From Candidatus Poribacteria bacterium (GTDB lineage Bacteria; Poribacteria; WGA-4E; WGA-3G), in NCBI GenBank assembly GCA_022827185.1, contig JAJDTM010000006.1, positions 1-54,787 on the forward strand: a DNA stretch of 54,787 bases, read 5' to 3'. Shown here piece after piece: positions 38,101 to 44,946 of this stretch (position 1 is its first letter; every line of letters starts with the position of its first letter). Position numbers and translations under genes: made by a program. The notes below the pieces were generated by a model. The model saw nothing but the letters and a program-made list of their open reading frames with translations. It was not told the DNA's origin and did no database searches.

Positions 38101-40976
38101 ACGATAAGGCGATTGATATCTGGGAAGTGTTGCTTGAAGCCGATCCCGAAAATACAAAGTATCAGGATGGACTCGTTGACACCTATCAGGACGCTGACAA
38201 AACGACTGAAGCGGTTGAACTTGCACAGCAATATATTGAAACGGATCCAGAGAGTAGTGTGCACTACAGTCGCCTCGCGAAACTCTATGCTGCCAACGAC
38301 CAGGTTGATGAAGCGATTGATACCTATAAAAAGGCGATTGAACTGGGGACCGGTGATGGACAGGCATTTGTTCAACTGGCGCAGCTACATCTCCGCAAAG
38401 ATGATTTGGATGCCGCTGAAAAAGCGTTTGAGGATGCCATTCTACACACCAGCCAAGACTGGGAACGGCAAAATATTGAGCGGCAGCTCATGGATATCCA
38501 CCGCCGCCAAGGTAAGTTAGAGGATATGCTAAAGCAGGCGGAAGAGGCGGGAACACTGACGCTTGAGATGCAGAAAGCGCGTGCCAAAAACTACCGTAGT
38601 GCTGGCGAAGTCGATAAAGCGATAAATGCCTACAAGAAAGCATTGGAGATGACCTCGCAAAGTTGGGATCGGAGTGAGATTTCCAATCAACTCTTGAAGT
38701 TATATGCGCAAATCGGTGAGAACGACTTGGCAATGGAACTCTATGAGACGCTCTCCCAATCCGGATCAACCGGTATGTCAAGAATGCACGGTCCATCTGG
38801 TGTCAAGATTATGCTGAGTGGAGATGAGGAGCGTGAAGTCTTGATTAACGTCTATAAAAGCCAAGGGAAACTTGATCAACTGCAAACCATTTTTGAAGGT
38901 AGACTCGAAGCGGATACGGGTAATTTGGCTGTCCTCGAAATGATAGCTGAGATCCATCGGAATGCAGGTAACCACGATAAGGCTGCAGCAGCCTATCAAG
39001 CACTCTGTGAGGCAAAACCGAGTAATGTTCGCGGTTTTTACTATGCTGCCACTGCGTTCCATAAAAGTAACCAACCTGATCTGGCAAAAGAGATGTTGGA
39101 CAAGGGCGCCATCGCGCTTTCGACGAACAATCGCAAAGGGGATTCATGGTTCCTTACGGCACTCGCATCTATTTGTATAGACGGTGAATTCTATGATACT
39201 GCTATCAAGTTAGGCGAAAACGCGATCGCTTCAAGTCAAAGCCATGGTGGCTACTCAAGCACGGAGTATTTATACGAGATTCTTGGGAAAAGTTATCTCG
39301 GTGCCAAACAGTATGAAAAAGCCGTTACTGCCTACCGACAGATGGCAAACACCGCCAGATATGATGAGGCTCGCCAGAATGCAGAGATGGCAATACGCCG
39401 CGCTTACAAAGAGGGGAACCTTTACGAGAAGCAGATACCAGATCAGTTGCAGAAGATCGCAGAAAACCCTGATAATCCTGATGCTCACTTCGCGCTCGCG
39501 GAAACCCATGAGTTTAGTGGAAATATTGACGAAGCCATCGCGCAATACGAGAAACTCAGTGAACTTCAACCTGACAATACCGAATGGTATAAAAAGATTG
39601 GGACTCTCTCTCAAAAATCGACGCAGATGGACGCAGCAGCCCGCTTAGTGAAGGCAGCCACCGCTTATGAAAAGGCGATCGAACTTGATCCGACTACATA
39701 TCAATTCTACAGCCTGTTGGCTGGGGTTTATACGAAAGGCGATCAGTTATCAGAAGCTGAAATGGTATACCGACGCGCCTTGGAGGCTTCCCTTGAGGAA
39801 CACGAATATAACAGCGCACTCAACGGTCTATGGAAACTCTATGCTGACAAGGATCAAAAAGACAAGGGGGTTGCTATCCTTGAAGAACTGAAACCCAAAA
39901 TGCATAAAAGTGCCGTTTTACTCGGACTGTTGGGTGATGCCTACAAAGAGATGGACAACCCCGAAAAAGCGGATGCTGCATACGCCGAATGGCTGGCGAT
40001 TCGACAGAAAGAGGTAAACCGGAACCAACGCGCTTGGGATTATCGGAGACTTGCTGATGAACTTCTCAGCAAAGCTATCATGCCAGTATTGGCGTTGGAA
40101 CTTGCCGAGCGCGCCTTGCAAATGTCAGGTAGCGGTTATTACGCCGCAACTTTGGCAGAAGCGTATGTGGCGAATGATAGGTATGAAGAAGCACTCGAAC
40201 AATTCAAACGCAGCATGAACGACATGGATCGGTACTACTTCGTTGGCGACGATATGACGCGGGAGATGTGGTCGAACGTCGCCGAAGCAGGCAAAAACGC
40301 CAAGGATGAAAAGCAGTACGTTGAAATGGTGAATAAACTGAAGGATGCTACTTCGGACAACGCAACCGCCGAGCTGCACGCCAACGTCACACTGGCGCGA
40401 TTTTACCGTGAACGCGATTTGCCCGAGAAAGCAGAAGCGTCCATGGACAAAACCGCATTCCTCCGTGAAAATGCTTGGTGGATTGTCGGACCCTTTGATA
40501 ACGCCGCTGGCATCGGTTACAATACGGCTTACATTCCAGAGGATACGACGCAAATTGATCCAACTGCCCAATACGACGGCGTAGATGGGCAGGTGAATTG
40601 GGAAAAACGGGCAGATGACACTTTTGACGGCTACGTTGATCTTGAGAAAATTTTCGACAAAGGCAACAATTGGAACACCGTTTATGCTTGGACTTCTGTG
40701 AACTCACCGGACGAGCGAAAAGTTGAACTCCGCTTCGGCACTGGTAACCAAACGAAGTTCTGGCTGAACGGCGAAGCGGTTTTCACGCACAGCGAATCCC
40801 GTTCCATAGCAATGGATCAGGATACCATCCCGGTAACGCTCAAGCCGGGTGAAAACAGCATCCTCGTCAAGGTCTGTAGTGAGGATACCTATTTCTTGGG
40901 TTTCTATCTACGGATTACCGACACAGACGGCAATCCGTTTGACGATTTGATAATCGGTGAATCGGAATCGGATTAG
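32151..40976 (+). CDS. Giant exported TPR protein with C-terminal beta-sandwich module
   Basis: The 2941-aa product has a signal peptide (about 1-32, ending ASVTFAQDE), the shared head (IIERYKSMLNRTPKEGSTFDRLYQF) and a near-continuous TPR solenoid. The non-TPR linkers seen in its paralogues are present (GPPGINTRKFDLPQN; YSGYTPLQTSYPSPTIYY). It has no LamG insertion: the chain runs from SELQPDNTEWYKKIG straight into further TPRs. The C-terminus (about 2776-2941, WWIVGPFDNAAGIG, KFWLNGEAVF, LGFYLRITDTDG) is the beta-sandwich module. ATG 32151 was chosen because TATGGAGG lies 8 bases before it. It stands apart from the upstream pair, behind two heptamer repeats. It probably works outside the cytoplasm as a protein-binding scaffold; no catalytic motif is visible. 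Confidence 0.85.
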   Translation: MRKREKCVITVCIVSLIACLLCLASVTFAQDETSDAKIIERYKSMLNRTPKEGSTFDRLYQFYLEGAGLDAMVADYQAAAQAKPNDANLQLILGHIHKRLGKDTETVVAYQRAVELAPEDYYPHFTLGQMYATMRRHEDAIRELTKAAELSEATRAASPEELMEIYKALGRAYFSRDQVDAAISAWAKIPELDPENIFARIELSDLFREQELYEQAIAQHQAIIELKTDDPYRVCLSHREIGNIHQEKGDYAAAIQSYDAALVLTAPGNWLRKDLQHRIIGIYAADGNWEGLITHYQGKLETTPNEPELLGLLAAAYIENQQPDEGIATYQKALELAPTDSGLRLNLIAAFRDAEKFEAAAAAYESLSEQQPDDFGIYRELGELYLQLEDEDSARATYARMRERNPDDASTYLTLAEIYAGNEWIEDAVAAYQKAISLAPDNLDYIEYFGEFYFRQGNREKVVETWNQIVDADKAIAENYDRLAKLFDAKDFSTEAIAASRKAVELAPDAYRYREALAKRLMENEDYEDALAEYAAAATLAPNAFFAEQMGDQQLEIYRRQGTLVSQIEALEAELEAPKRAPDDAFGMHKRLAKMYLKLGNITYAIEILLKTKALQPGDVTVNRWLAEIYARQGLRDDANAIYTHLIEVDNANAREYYANIARSHLKVMDFGAATDAAKQAIAHSPRNPEGHQMLAQIAKQMGNYENAVDSLKQAIRLRPEATDIRSELAEIYKLSGNPRQALEQYWRCWELSESVNAKLAFVKSLSEVYYDLGRRGELEEKLKQMSKTDTSSIGPVAALAQIYRDEGDLPGARFQLARALDRTRENQDLLAQLVKVSLDLGDSQDALTYQQRLVKAHPDPNHQRRLGELLFDAGREQEAIQAWTKLLHAKNQPLAAEIKLAALLIRHGLLDEALSVLDRAAEKATGPNAHITLYQLGAALVNMNEFDRAQPHFQRILDMPEPPQNAMQNVTAGAYRPTWGPPGINTRKFDLPQNLTWDIQGRSYSSRGGQQWVPKNFEEAQAGALVQLTTIAQQQRKLEALIKQFEADAEANPKNIKTLETLAQIYTLTENTDKVAEVLDRLIAVSPNDPVYQSIQLNTAMLKDRSYETFKNHLDGITGLNAEARLWYIAQYASNFYRAGQKADAEKLAMELESAKVTDLSTAARIVSTLAQMDRTDAAEKILEQLPVPVLPKGPRTLTTGQPLLVQQQWSQYRGIYESLAAAYMREGQTEKGIDLLWTFFARSKPNVTNARRVATLASSSHSYSGYTPLQTSYPSPTIYYNQSRLQYLQQVFSQLLTRDAQEMLYAKLQTELDTAKGRDRIYPALALSYCYWWEGQREASQEILSGLQKEFPEDLTLKLNTVFAAVQTGQHAIVLDLLKEIAAVDARNRRQYYDLTLQLAAHTGNTVTVRELVSKVLNSPSGARELHQFSEKLQQSGLTQYAIAIAKKAMTLAMGERDPNFLINMSRHLEELGRGKDAARLAERALRFANQRDRYGRTLYSWHFQQASRMAGRSKAVREREPQLVEAVEKNPDSFQAQAKLATFYESTNQLKKAAEAFEAAIALRPKDSMIRQRYAQMLQRSGQAKGAVTQYTTLLKDNPNVLGYNYWEVIDTFVQAGKIDELVSLAKEMIAPSIGRNFGNDFAQTAASRFMDSNAEAAVEIYEQIIKVQPNQLYTYRDLAAAYTAAGEPEKAIQRLREVLETEDTKLSQDPYTQVEIVSKLIELYKASGEIAALVTEYEAKLAEKPEDMTLLYLVASMKIAADDLEGSTTLVNQLLDKDTGAVNARWLTNLADAYRGANDRERERHLLESAIEKMESRNTWGLSEIYQKLGAVYAQQDEKERAQKVFRKMGTLLLLQRGGSFYEKERIAGTYMQHEMWDDAEVLLTDIINDFSAQGWSRDQAQRQLMEIKRRRDGMVSTTVPPEETEQFNVGMQRTLAQQHARRGEVKKAVDIYERIAKVMPEDFESRAQLAKLYSRRNQHDKAIDIWEVLLEADPENTKYQDGLVDTYQDADKTTEAVELAQQYIETDPESSVHYSRLAKLYAANDQVDEAIDTYKKAIELGTGDGQAFVQLAQLHLRKDDLDAAEKAFEDAILHTSQDWERQNIERQLMDIHRRQGKLEDMLKQAEEAGTLTLEMQKARAKNYRSAGEVDKAINAYKKALEMTSQSWDRSEISNQLLKLYAQIGENDLAMELYETLSQSGSTGMSRMHGPSGVKIMLSGDEEREVLINVYKSQGKLDQLQTIFEGRLEADTGNLAVLEMIAEIHRNAGNHDKAAAAYQALCEAKPSNVRGFYYAATAFHKSNQPDLAKEMLDKGAIALSTNNRKGDSWFLTALASICIDGEFYDTAIKLGENAIASSQSHGGYSSTEYLYEILGKSYLGAKQYEKAVTAYRQMANTARYDEARQNAEMAIRRAYKEGNLYEKQIPDQLQKIAENPDNPDAHFALAETHEFSGNIDEAIAQYEKLSELQPDNTEWYKKIGTLSQKSTQMDAAARLVKAATAYEKAIELDPTTYQFYSLLAGVYTKGDQLSEAEMVYRRALEASLEEHEYNSALNGLWKLYADKDQKDKGVAILEELKPKMHKSAVLLGLLGDAYKEMDNPEKADAAYAEWLAIRQKEVNRNQRAWDYRRLADELLSKAIMPVLALELAERALQMSGSGYYAATLAEAYVANDRYEEALEQFKRSMNDMDRYYFVGDDMTREMWSNVAEAGKNAKDEKQYVEMVNKLKDATSDNATAELHANVTLARFYRERDLPEKAEASMDKTAFLRENAWWIVGPFDNAAGIGYNTAYIPEDTTQIDPTAQYDGVDGQVNWEKRADDTFDGYVDLEKIFDKGNNWNTVYAWTSVNSPDERKVELRFGTGNQTKFWLNGEAVFTHSESRSIAMDQDTIPVTLKPGENSILVKVCSEDTYFLGFYLRITDTDGNPFDDLIIGESESD

Positions 40977-41049
40977 CCGTGGATAATCTGTCTTTTCATT
41001 CCGTATTGCGCAAGTTTTTAAGTAGAAATTCACTGGTACAGAAAAATTA

Positions 41050-41077
41050 TGCAACCAATTCACCCTTAATATGTGTC
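41050..41077 (+). promoter_or_regulatory. ECF-type promoter before the MoxR/VWA cluster
   Basis: TGCAACC (41050-41056), a 17-bp spacer and TGTC (41074-41077). The preceding AATTA and following ACTATAGGTAACACC match the boxes at 5621 and 11769. It lies upstream of a separate consensus sigma-70 promoter for the same gene. Confidence 0.55.
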
Positions 41078-41126
41078 ACTATAGGTAACACCGTAAACAT
41101 ATCGGGAATCCAGCTACAAAAATGTC

Positions 41127-41155
41127 TTGACATTCAGCAGAACCTTTGTTATAAT
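41127..41155 (+). promoter_or_regulatory. Perfect consensus sigma-70 promoter
   Basis: TTGACA (41127-41132), exactly 17 bp, then TATAAT (41150-41155). This is the ideal housekeeping promoter, placed 66 bp before the first gene of the MoxR/VWA cluster. An AAAGGAG site precedes that start codon. Confidence 0.85.
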
Positions 41156-41221
41156 TGACAGCAATAACTCTGAAACGACTCAAACGGTAAATCGGGTACT
41201 TCCACAAAAGGAGCACTTCCT

Positions 41222-42697
41222 ATGCAGGAAAAATTGATTCTTGAAAAAATTCGGCGCATCCGCCACCGTCTGAACATCCAGCGATATTTTCAGACGTTCG
41301 CGACATTCCTTTTCTATGGATTTTTGGCGTGTGTCCCGTTAGTCATCGTTGATAGCGTCACTGCCTTTAACATCCCACCACTCGTTTTTCTCTGGGTGGT
41401 ATTGGGGATCGCCATCGGTGCTTTAGGGTTTCGTCTCCTTCGACCTGTGAGTCTCCATGAAGCAGCACGGGTCATTGACGCAGACGCGTCCCTTAAGGAT
41501 CGGGTTATAAGCGGCTTGGAACAGATTCAACACCGTACCGATGAAACCTTGACAGCACTCCAACTTCAGGATACCTCCAATAGGTTGCAGGCAATGCCGA
41601 TGAATAAAGTTGCGCGTTATACCGTACCGCGCGAGACCAAATTTATCGTGCTTGTCGCCATATTTCTCGTCGGATTTTCGTTCGTCGAGTTTTTCGCGCC
41701 ATCAGCGACTTCAACAGAAATAGACTTCTCACCGCAGATCGCAGCGGAAGCAGACACACTCTTGAAAGAAATTGAGAAGACGAAGAAAGAAGCAGAACAG
41801 AACGAAGATGAGGAACTTCAGGAGCTTTTGAAAGAGATTGAGAAAAGAGCACTCGAACTCAAGAAACCGCAGATCACCCCGAAAGAAGCACTCGCCAGAA
41901 TGACAGAACTAAGCGCACTGTTGAAATCGAAAGTTAACCCGCTCAAGATGGCGCAGCAGGAAGCACTCATGAGTGGATTAGGGCAACAGTTCATCGGTAA
42001 CCCGTATTTAGGTGAATTCGGGCAGCACTTGAAACAGGGAGATTACCAGCAGGCGGCATCGAAACTCGACAAGGTGACAGAAAAGTTACCCGAATTCGAC
42101 AAGGAAAAACGCCAAAATCTTTCTGATGAGCTTAAACGCGGTGGCAAGAGCCTACAAGGCACAGATCTCGACGGACTCGGCACTGAACTATCAGGTGCGG
42201 GGGAAGGTCTGGCTAACGATGATGTGTCTGGTGCACAGACACGGCTCCGTGCGTCAAGCAAAAAGATGCGGAATTTCGCACTCCTGAAAAAGCGGGACCT
42301 ACAGTTGGCAAAATTGCTCTCGGAATGCGAAGCGTGCAAAGCGGGTATTGCTGGTGTGTGCCAAAGTAATAAGGAAGGATTGACCTACGCGCTGAGCCAA
42401 AGTCCGAGCAACAGCGCAGGAAGAGCAACTTCTGCGGGACAACTCGGTCAGCAAGCAATATCGCTTGATTCCACGCTTAATCTCGAACAGATTACCGGTG
42501 TACAGGGAGAAGGCAGCTCTACCGTTCAAACCTCCAAAACATCAGCCGAAGGGCAGCAATCCGCTGTCAGTTACAAAGATGCGTACACGAAATATCAGAA
42601 ACTTTCCGAGGACGCACTCACCGAAGAGCAGATTCCTTTAGGCTACAAGTTTTACGTGAAACGCTATTTCGAGTCGATCAAACCGAGTGATGAATAG
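41222..42697 (+). CDS. Membrane-anchored coiled-coil protein of the MoxR/VWA cluster (DUF4175-like)
   Basis: The 491-aa product has two membrane segments near residues 24-45 and 50-70, and a third near 140-160 (FIVLVAIFLVGFSFVEFF). Long charged coiled coils follow (LLKEIEKTKKEAEQNEDEEL), then a Ser/Gln-rich linker, then a conserved-looking end (DALTEEQIPLGYKFYVKRYFESIKP). Proteins of this build commonly precede moxR in planctomycete- and Bacteroidetes-type MoxR clusters and are often labelled DUF4175-like. A small CxxC-type cluster (CEACKAGIAGVCQ) near 371-383 might bind metal. It is the first gene after two stacked promoters, one ECF-type and one consensus sigma-70. Its exact biochemical role is unknown; an envelope-associated partner of the MoxR ATPase is inferred from context. 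Confidence 0.65.
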   Translation: MQEKLILEKIRRIRHRLNIQRYFQTFATFLFYGFLACVPLVIVDSVTAFNIPPLVFLWVVLGIAIGALGFRLLRPVSLHEAARVIDADASLKDRVISGLEQIQHRTDETLTALQLQDTSNRLQAMPMNKVARYTVPRETKFIVLVAIFLVGFSFVEFFAPSATSTEIDFSPQIAAEADTLLKEIEKTKKEAEQNEDEELQELLKEIEKRALELKKPQITPKEALARMTELSALLKSKVNPLKMAQQEALMSGLGQQFIGNPYLGEFGQHLKQGDYQQAASKLDKVTEKLPEFDKEKRQNLSDELKRGGKSLQGTDLDGLGTELSGAGEGLANDDVSGAQTRLRASSKKMRNFALLKKRDLQLAKLLSECEACKAGIAGVCQSNKEGLTYALSQSPSNSAGRATSAGQLGQQAISLDSTLNLEQITGVQGEGSSTVQTSKTSAEGQQSAVSYKDAYTKYQKLSEDALTEEQIPLGYKFYVKRYFESIKPSDE

Positions 42698-42805
42698 TTT
42701 TCAGTTTTCATGCTTCGCAGTGAGAACAGTTAAGAGACATGCTGTGGCGGTGGCAGAAAATGTTACCGCCACAGAGATTAACTGACCACTGACCACTGAT
42801 AAATA
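42698..42805. repeat. Heptamer-periodic repeat with hairpin core (copy F)
   Basis: The left arm (AGTTTTCAGTTTTCA) and right arm (AACTGACCACTGACCACTGAT) have the 7-base period. The left core GCTTCGCAGTGAGAAC resembles the cores of copies E and G. A strong GC hairpin (42743-42773) sits in the middle. Confidence 0.6.
42743..42773. other. GC-rich hairpin in the operon spacer
   Basis: TGTGGCGGT (42743-42751) pairs perfectly with ACCGCCACA (42765-42773). Two G-U and two further pairs extend the stem to about 13 bp with a GAAAA loop. No T-run follows, so it is more likely an RNA-processing or stabilising hairpin between the first gene and moxR than an intrinsic terminator. Confidence 0.55.
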
Positions 42806-42818
42806 CAATAGGAGTGAT

Positions 42819-42854
42819 ATGCTTTCTATATTCCAGTGGCTCGCAATTTATTAA
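42819..42854 (+). CDS. Possible 11-aa leader peptide upstream of moxR
   Basis: ATG at 42819 opens an 11-codon frame (MLSIFQWLAIY) behind a strong AGGAG. It ends about 100 bp before moxR. It could be a translated leader or a chance frame within repeat-derived DNA. Nothing else supports it. Confidence 0.2.
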   Translation: MLSIFQWLAIY

Positions 42855-42952
42855 AACAAAAAACGTAGCGCGTAATGAAATGGAGCGCGGATTTAAGAGT
42901 GGCGCGTTATTGTTCAAACCCACGTTATTTAACCGCAAGGTAATTTAAAAAT

Positions 42953-43936
42953 ATGTCCGAACACGCCGAACAAAAATACGAAGAATTTCGCGAAACCTTC
43001 CTAAAAATACAACAAGAAGTATCCAAACAAATCGTCGGGCAAAAAGAAATTATCGAAGGGGTTTTGGTCTGTCTCATGACAGGTGGACATGCGTTGTTAG
43101 AGGGTGTCCCCGGTTTAGGTAAAACCCTGCTCATCCGGACGTTACATGAGGTATTAGATCTCAAATTTTCCCGAATTCAGTTCACACCGGACCTGATGCC
43201 TGCCGACATCATCGGTACGACCGTTGTCGCTGAAGATGAAGACGGACGCAAATTCTTTGAGTTTCAACAAGGTCCTGTATTTGCCAACCTTATTCTTGCC
43301 GACGAAATCAACCGTGCGACCCCCAAGACCCAGTCCGCCTTGTTAGAGGCGATGCAGGAAAAATCTGTGACCGTTGCCGGACAGCAGCGCCAACTCCAGT
43401 TGCCTTTCTTCGTCATGGCGACACAAAACCCGTTAGAGATGGAAGGCACCTATCCACTGCCCGAAGCACAACTGGATCGCTTTTTCTTCAAACTCAAAGT
43501 TGAATATCCGAGCCTTGACGAACTCGATCTCGTTATGGAGCGTACAACGCGACGCGAGATGCCGTCCGTTGATAAAGTCTGTGATGGTACACAGATTAAC
43601 GCCTTGGAACAGATCGTCCGAGATATCCTCATCGCTGAAGACGTGCGTAGGTACGCTTTGCGACTTGTCCTGGGGACACATCCCGAAGCGGAGGATGCAC
43701 CGGAACTCACGAAACAATATGTTCGGTACGGTTCCAGTCCGCGTGGCGCGCAAGCGTTGATTCTTGGTGGGAAGGTTCGGGCAATCCTCGACGGTAGGTA
43801 TAATGTCGCCCGCGAGGATATTCAAGCCATCGCACTGCCAAGTCTGCGGCATCGTCTTATCCTGAGTTTTGAAGGCGAGGCGGAGGGAATTGATCCGGAC
43901 CACATCATCCAGCATCTGCTCGAAGAGATTGAATGA
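42953..43936 (+). CDS. moxR: MoxR-family AAA+ ATPase
   Basis: The 327-aa product is a MoxR-type AAA+ ATPase, a cytoplasmic chaperone that remodels or activates metal-binding VWA proteins. Walker A is GVPGLGKT (51-58) and Walker B is LILADEIN (113-120). Sensor 1 lies in VMATQNP (about 154-160). EGTYPLPEAQLDRF and the C-terminal lid (YGSSPRGAQALILGGKVRAIL) are typical of the family. AAGGT lies about 11 bases before the ATG. Its stop codon overlaps the start of the DUF58 gene (ATGA), so the two are translationally coupled. The pair MoxR plus DUF58 plus VWA proteins is a classic conserved set related to the Bat aerotolerance operons. Confidence 0.93.
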   Translation: MSEHAEQKYEEFRETFLKIQQEVSKQIVGQKEIIEGVLVCLMTGGHALLEGVPGLGKTLLIRTLHEVLDLKFSRIQFTPDLMPADIIGTTVVAEDEDGRKFFEFQQGPVFANLILADEINRATPKTQSALLEAMQEKSVTVAGQQRQLQLPFFVMATQNPLEMEGTYPLPEAQLDRFFFKLKVEYPSLDELDLVMERTTRREMPSVDKVCDGTQINALEQIVRDILIAEDVRRYALRLVLGTHPEAEDAPELTKQYVRYGSSPRGAQALILGGKVRAILDGRYNVAREDIQAIALPSLRHRLILSFEGEAEGIDPDHIIQHLLEEIE

Positions 43937-44826
43937 TGAACGACACACAGTCCGCCTTTGACAGCGAATTCCTCAAAAAACTTGAATACCTCTATATCGT
44001 CTCTAAGAAGATTTTTGCCGGACGTATCAAGGCAGAACGTCGCAGTACACGCCGTGGTGTCAGCGTCGAATTCGCCGATTACCGTAACTATACGCCGGGC
44101 GACGATTTTCGTTACATTGATTGGAACGCTTTCGCACGCTTGGATGAACTCCTGCTGAAACTCTACGAAGAACGCGAAGACTTGCACATCTATTTCCTTG
44201 TGGATGCCAGTCAGTCAATGACTTATGGCGGTGAATTGCCAAAGCTGATTTATGCCAAACGGGTTGCCGCTGCGCTCGCTTACATCGGTTTATCCAACCT
44301 CGATCGGATAAGCATCACTTCCTTCAACAACACAGGTGTGAACCGACTCCCGACGGAACGTGGTAAGGGTAAAATCTTTACCGTGCTTGATTTTCTTGAT
44401 CAGATTAACGGGACTGGTGAAACGGATTTGGAGAATGCGTTCCACAATTTTGTGCATACGACGAAACGCCGCGGGCTTGTCGTCCTAATTTCCGATCTCT
44501 TCGATCCAAGTGGGTTTACGCAGGGCTTAAATGTGTTGAAGTTTCAAAAGCACGAGCTCTTCGTGATCCATATCATCGATCAGAAGGAAGCCGCCCCCGA
44601 TCTGCTTGGGGACTACCATCTTGTTGATGTTGAAACAGATGAACTCCGTCAGGTTACTATCAACGAAAACCATCTCAAGCGGTATCAGGCACTGTTTCAA
44701 CAATACTGCGACGACATGGATTTATATTGCACGCAACGCGAAATCAGTCTTGTCCGAACGACAACAGAATCGCCTTTCGAGGAACTCATCCTGCGCATTT
44801 TTAGGATGGGCGGTTTTGTCTCTTAA
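43933..44826 (+). CDS. DUF58 domain protein
   Basis: The 297-aa product carries the DUF58 signature GDDFRYIDWNAFAR (about 56-69). A degenerate VWA fold follows, with a MIDAS-like motif DASQSM at 91-96. The second half (GLVVLISDLFDP, LFVIHIIDQKEAAPDLLGD) completes the fold. It has no membrane segment. DUF58 proteins act with MoxR ATPases, probably as metal-dependent adaptors. Its start codon overlaps the moxR stop by 4 bp. Heptamer repeat copy G separates it from the next VWA gene, but all genes run in the same direction. Confidence 0.88.
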   Translation: MMNDTQSAFDSEFLKKLEYLYIVSKKIFAGRIKAERRSTRRGVSVEFADYRNYTPGDDFRYIDWNAFARLDELLLKLYEEREDLHIYFLVDASQSMTYGGELPKLIYAKRVAAALAYIGLSNLDRISITSFNNTGVNRLPTERGKGKIFTVLDFLDQINGTGETDLENAFHNFVHTTKRRGLVVLISDLFDPSGFTQGLNVLKFQKHELFVIHIIDQKEAAPDLLGDYHLVDVETDELRQVTINENHLKRYQALFQQYCDDMDLYCTQREISLVRTTTESPFEELILRIFRMGGFVS

Positions 44827-44828
44827 TA

Positions 44829-44938
44829 GTTACCAGTTTCCAGTTACGAGTTTCCAGTTAAGAGTGCCTTGCAGTGAAAGTCTGGTTCATCAGGTTTCCT
44901 TTCTTTAGCTGGCGACTGGCCACTGATAACTGGCAACC
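44829..44938. repeat. Heptamer-periodic inverted-arm repeat (copy G)
   Basis: The left arm (TTACCAGTTTCCAGTTACGA) and right arm (CTGGCGACTGGCCACTGATA) are heptamer-periodic and complementary. Next to the left arm lies the core AGAGTGCCTTGCAGTGAAAG, the reverse of the core in copy E. It fills the gap between the DUF58 and BatA-like genes. Confidence 0.7.
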
Positions 44939-44946
44939 ATTAAAAT

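Noticed and set aside
42743..42773. Intrinsic terminator after the first MoxR-cluster gene
   Set aside because: The stem is strong but is followed by GAGATTAACTG and not a T-run.
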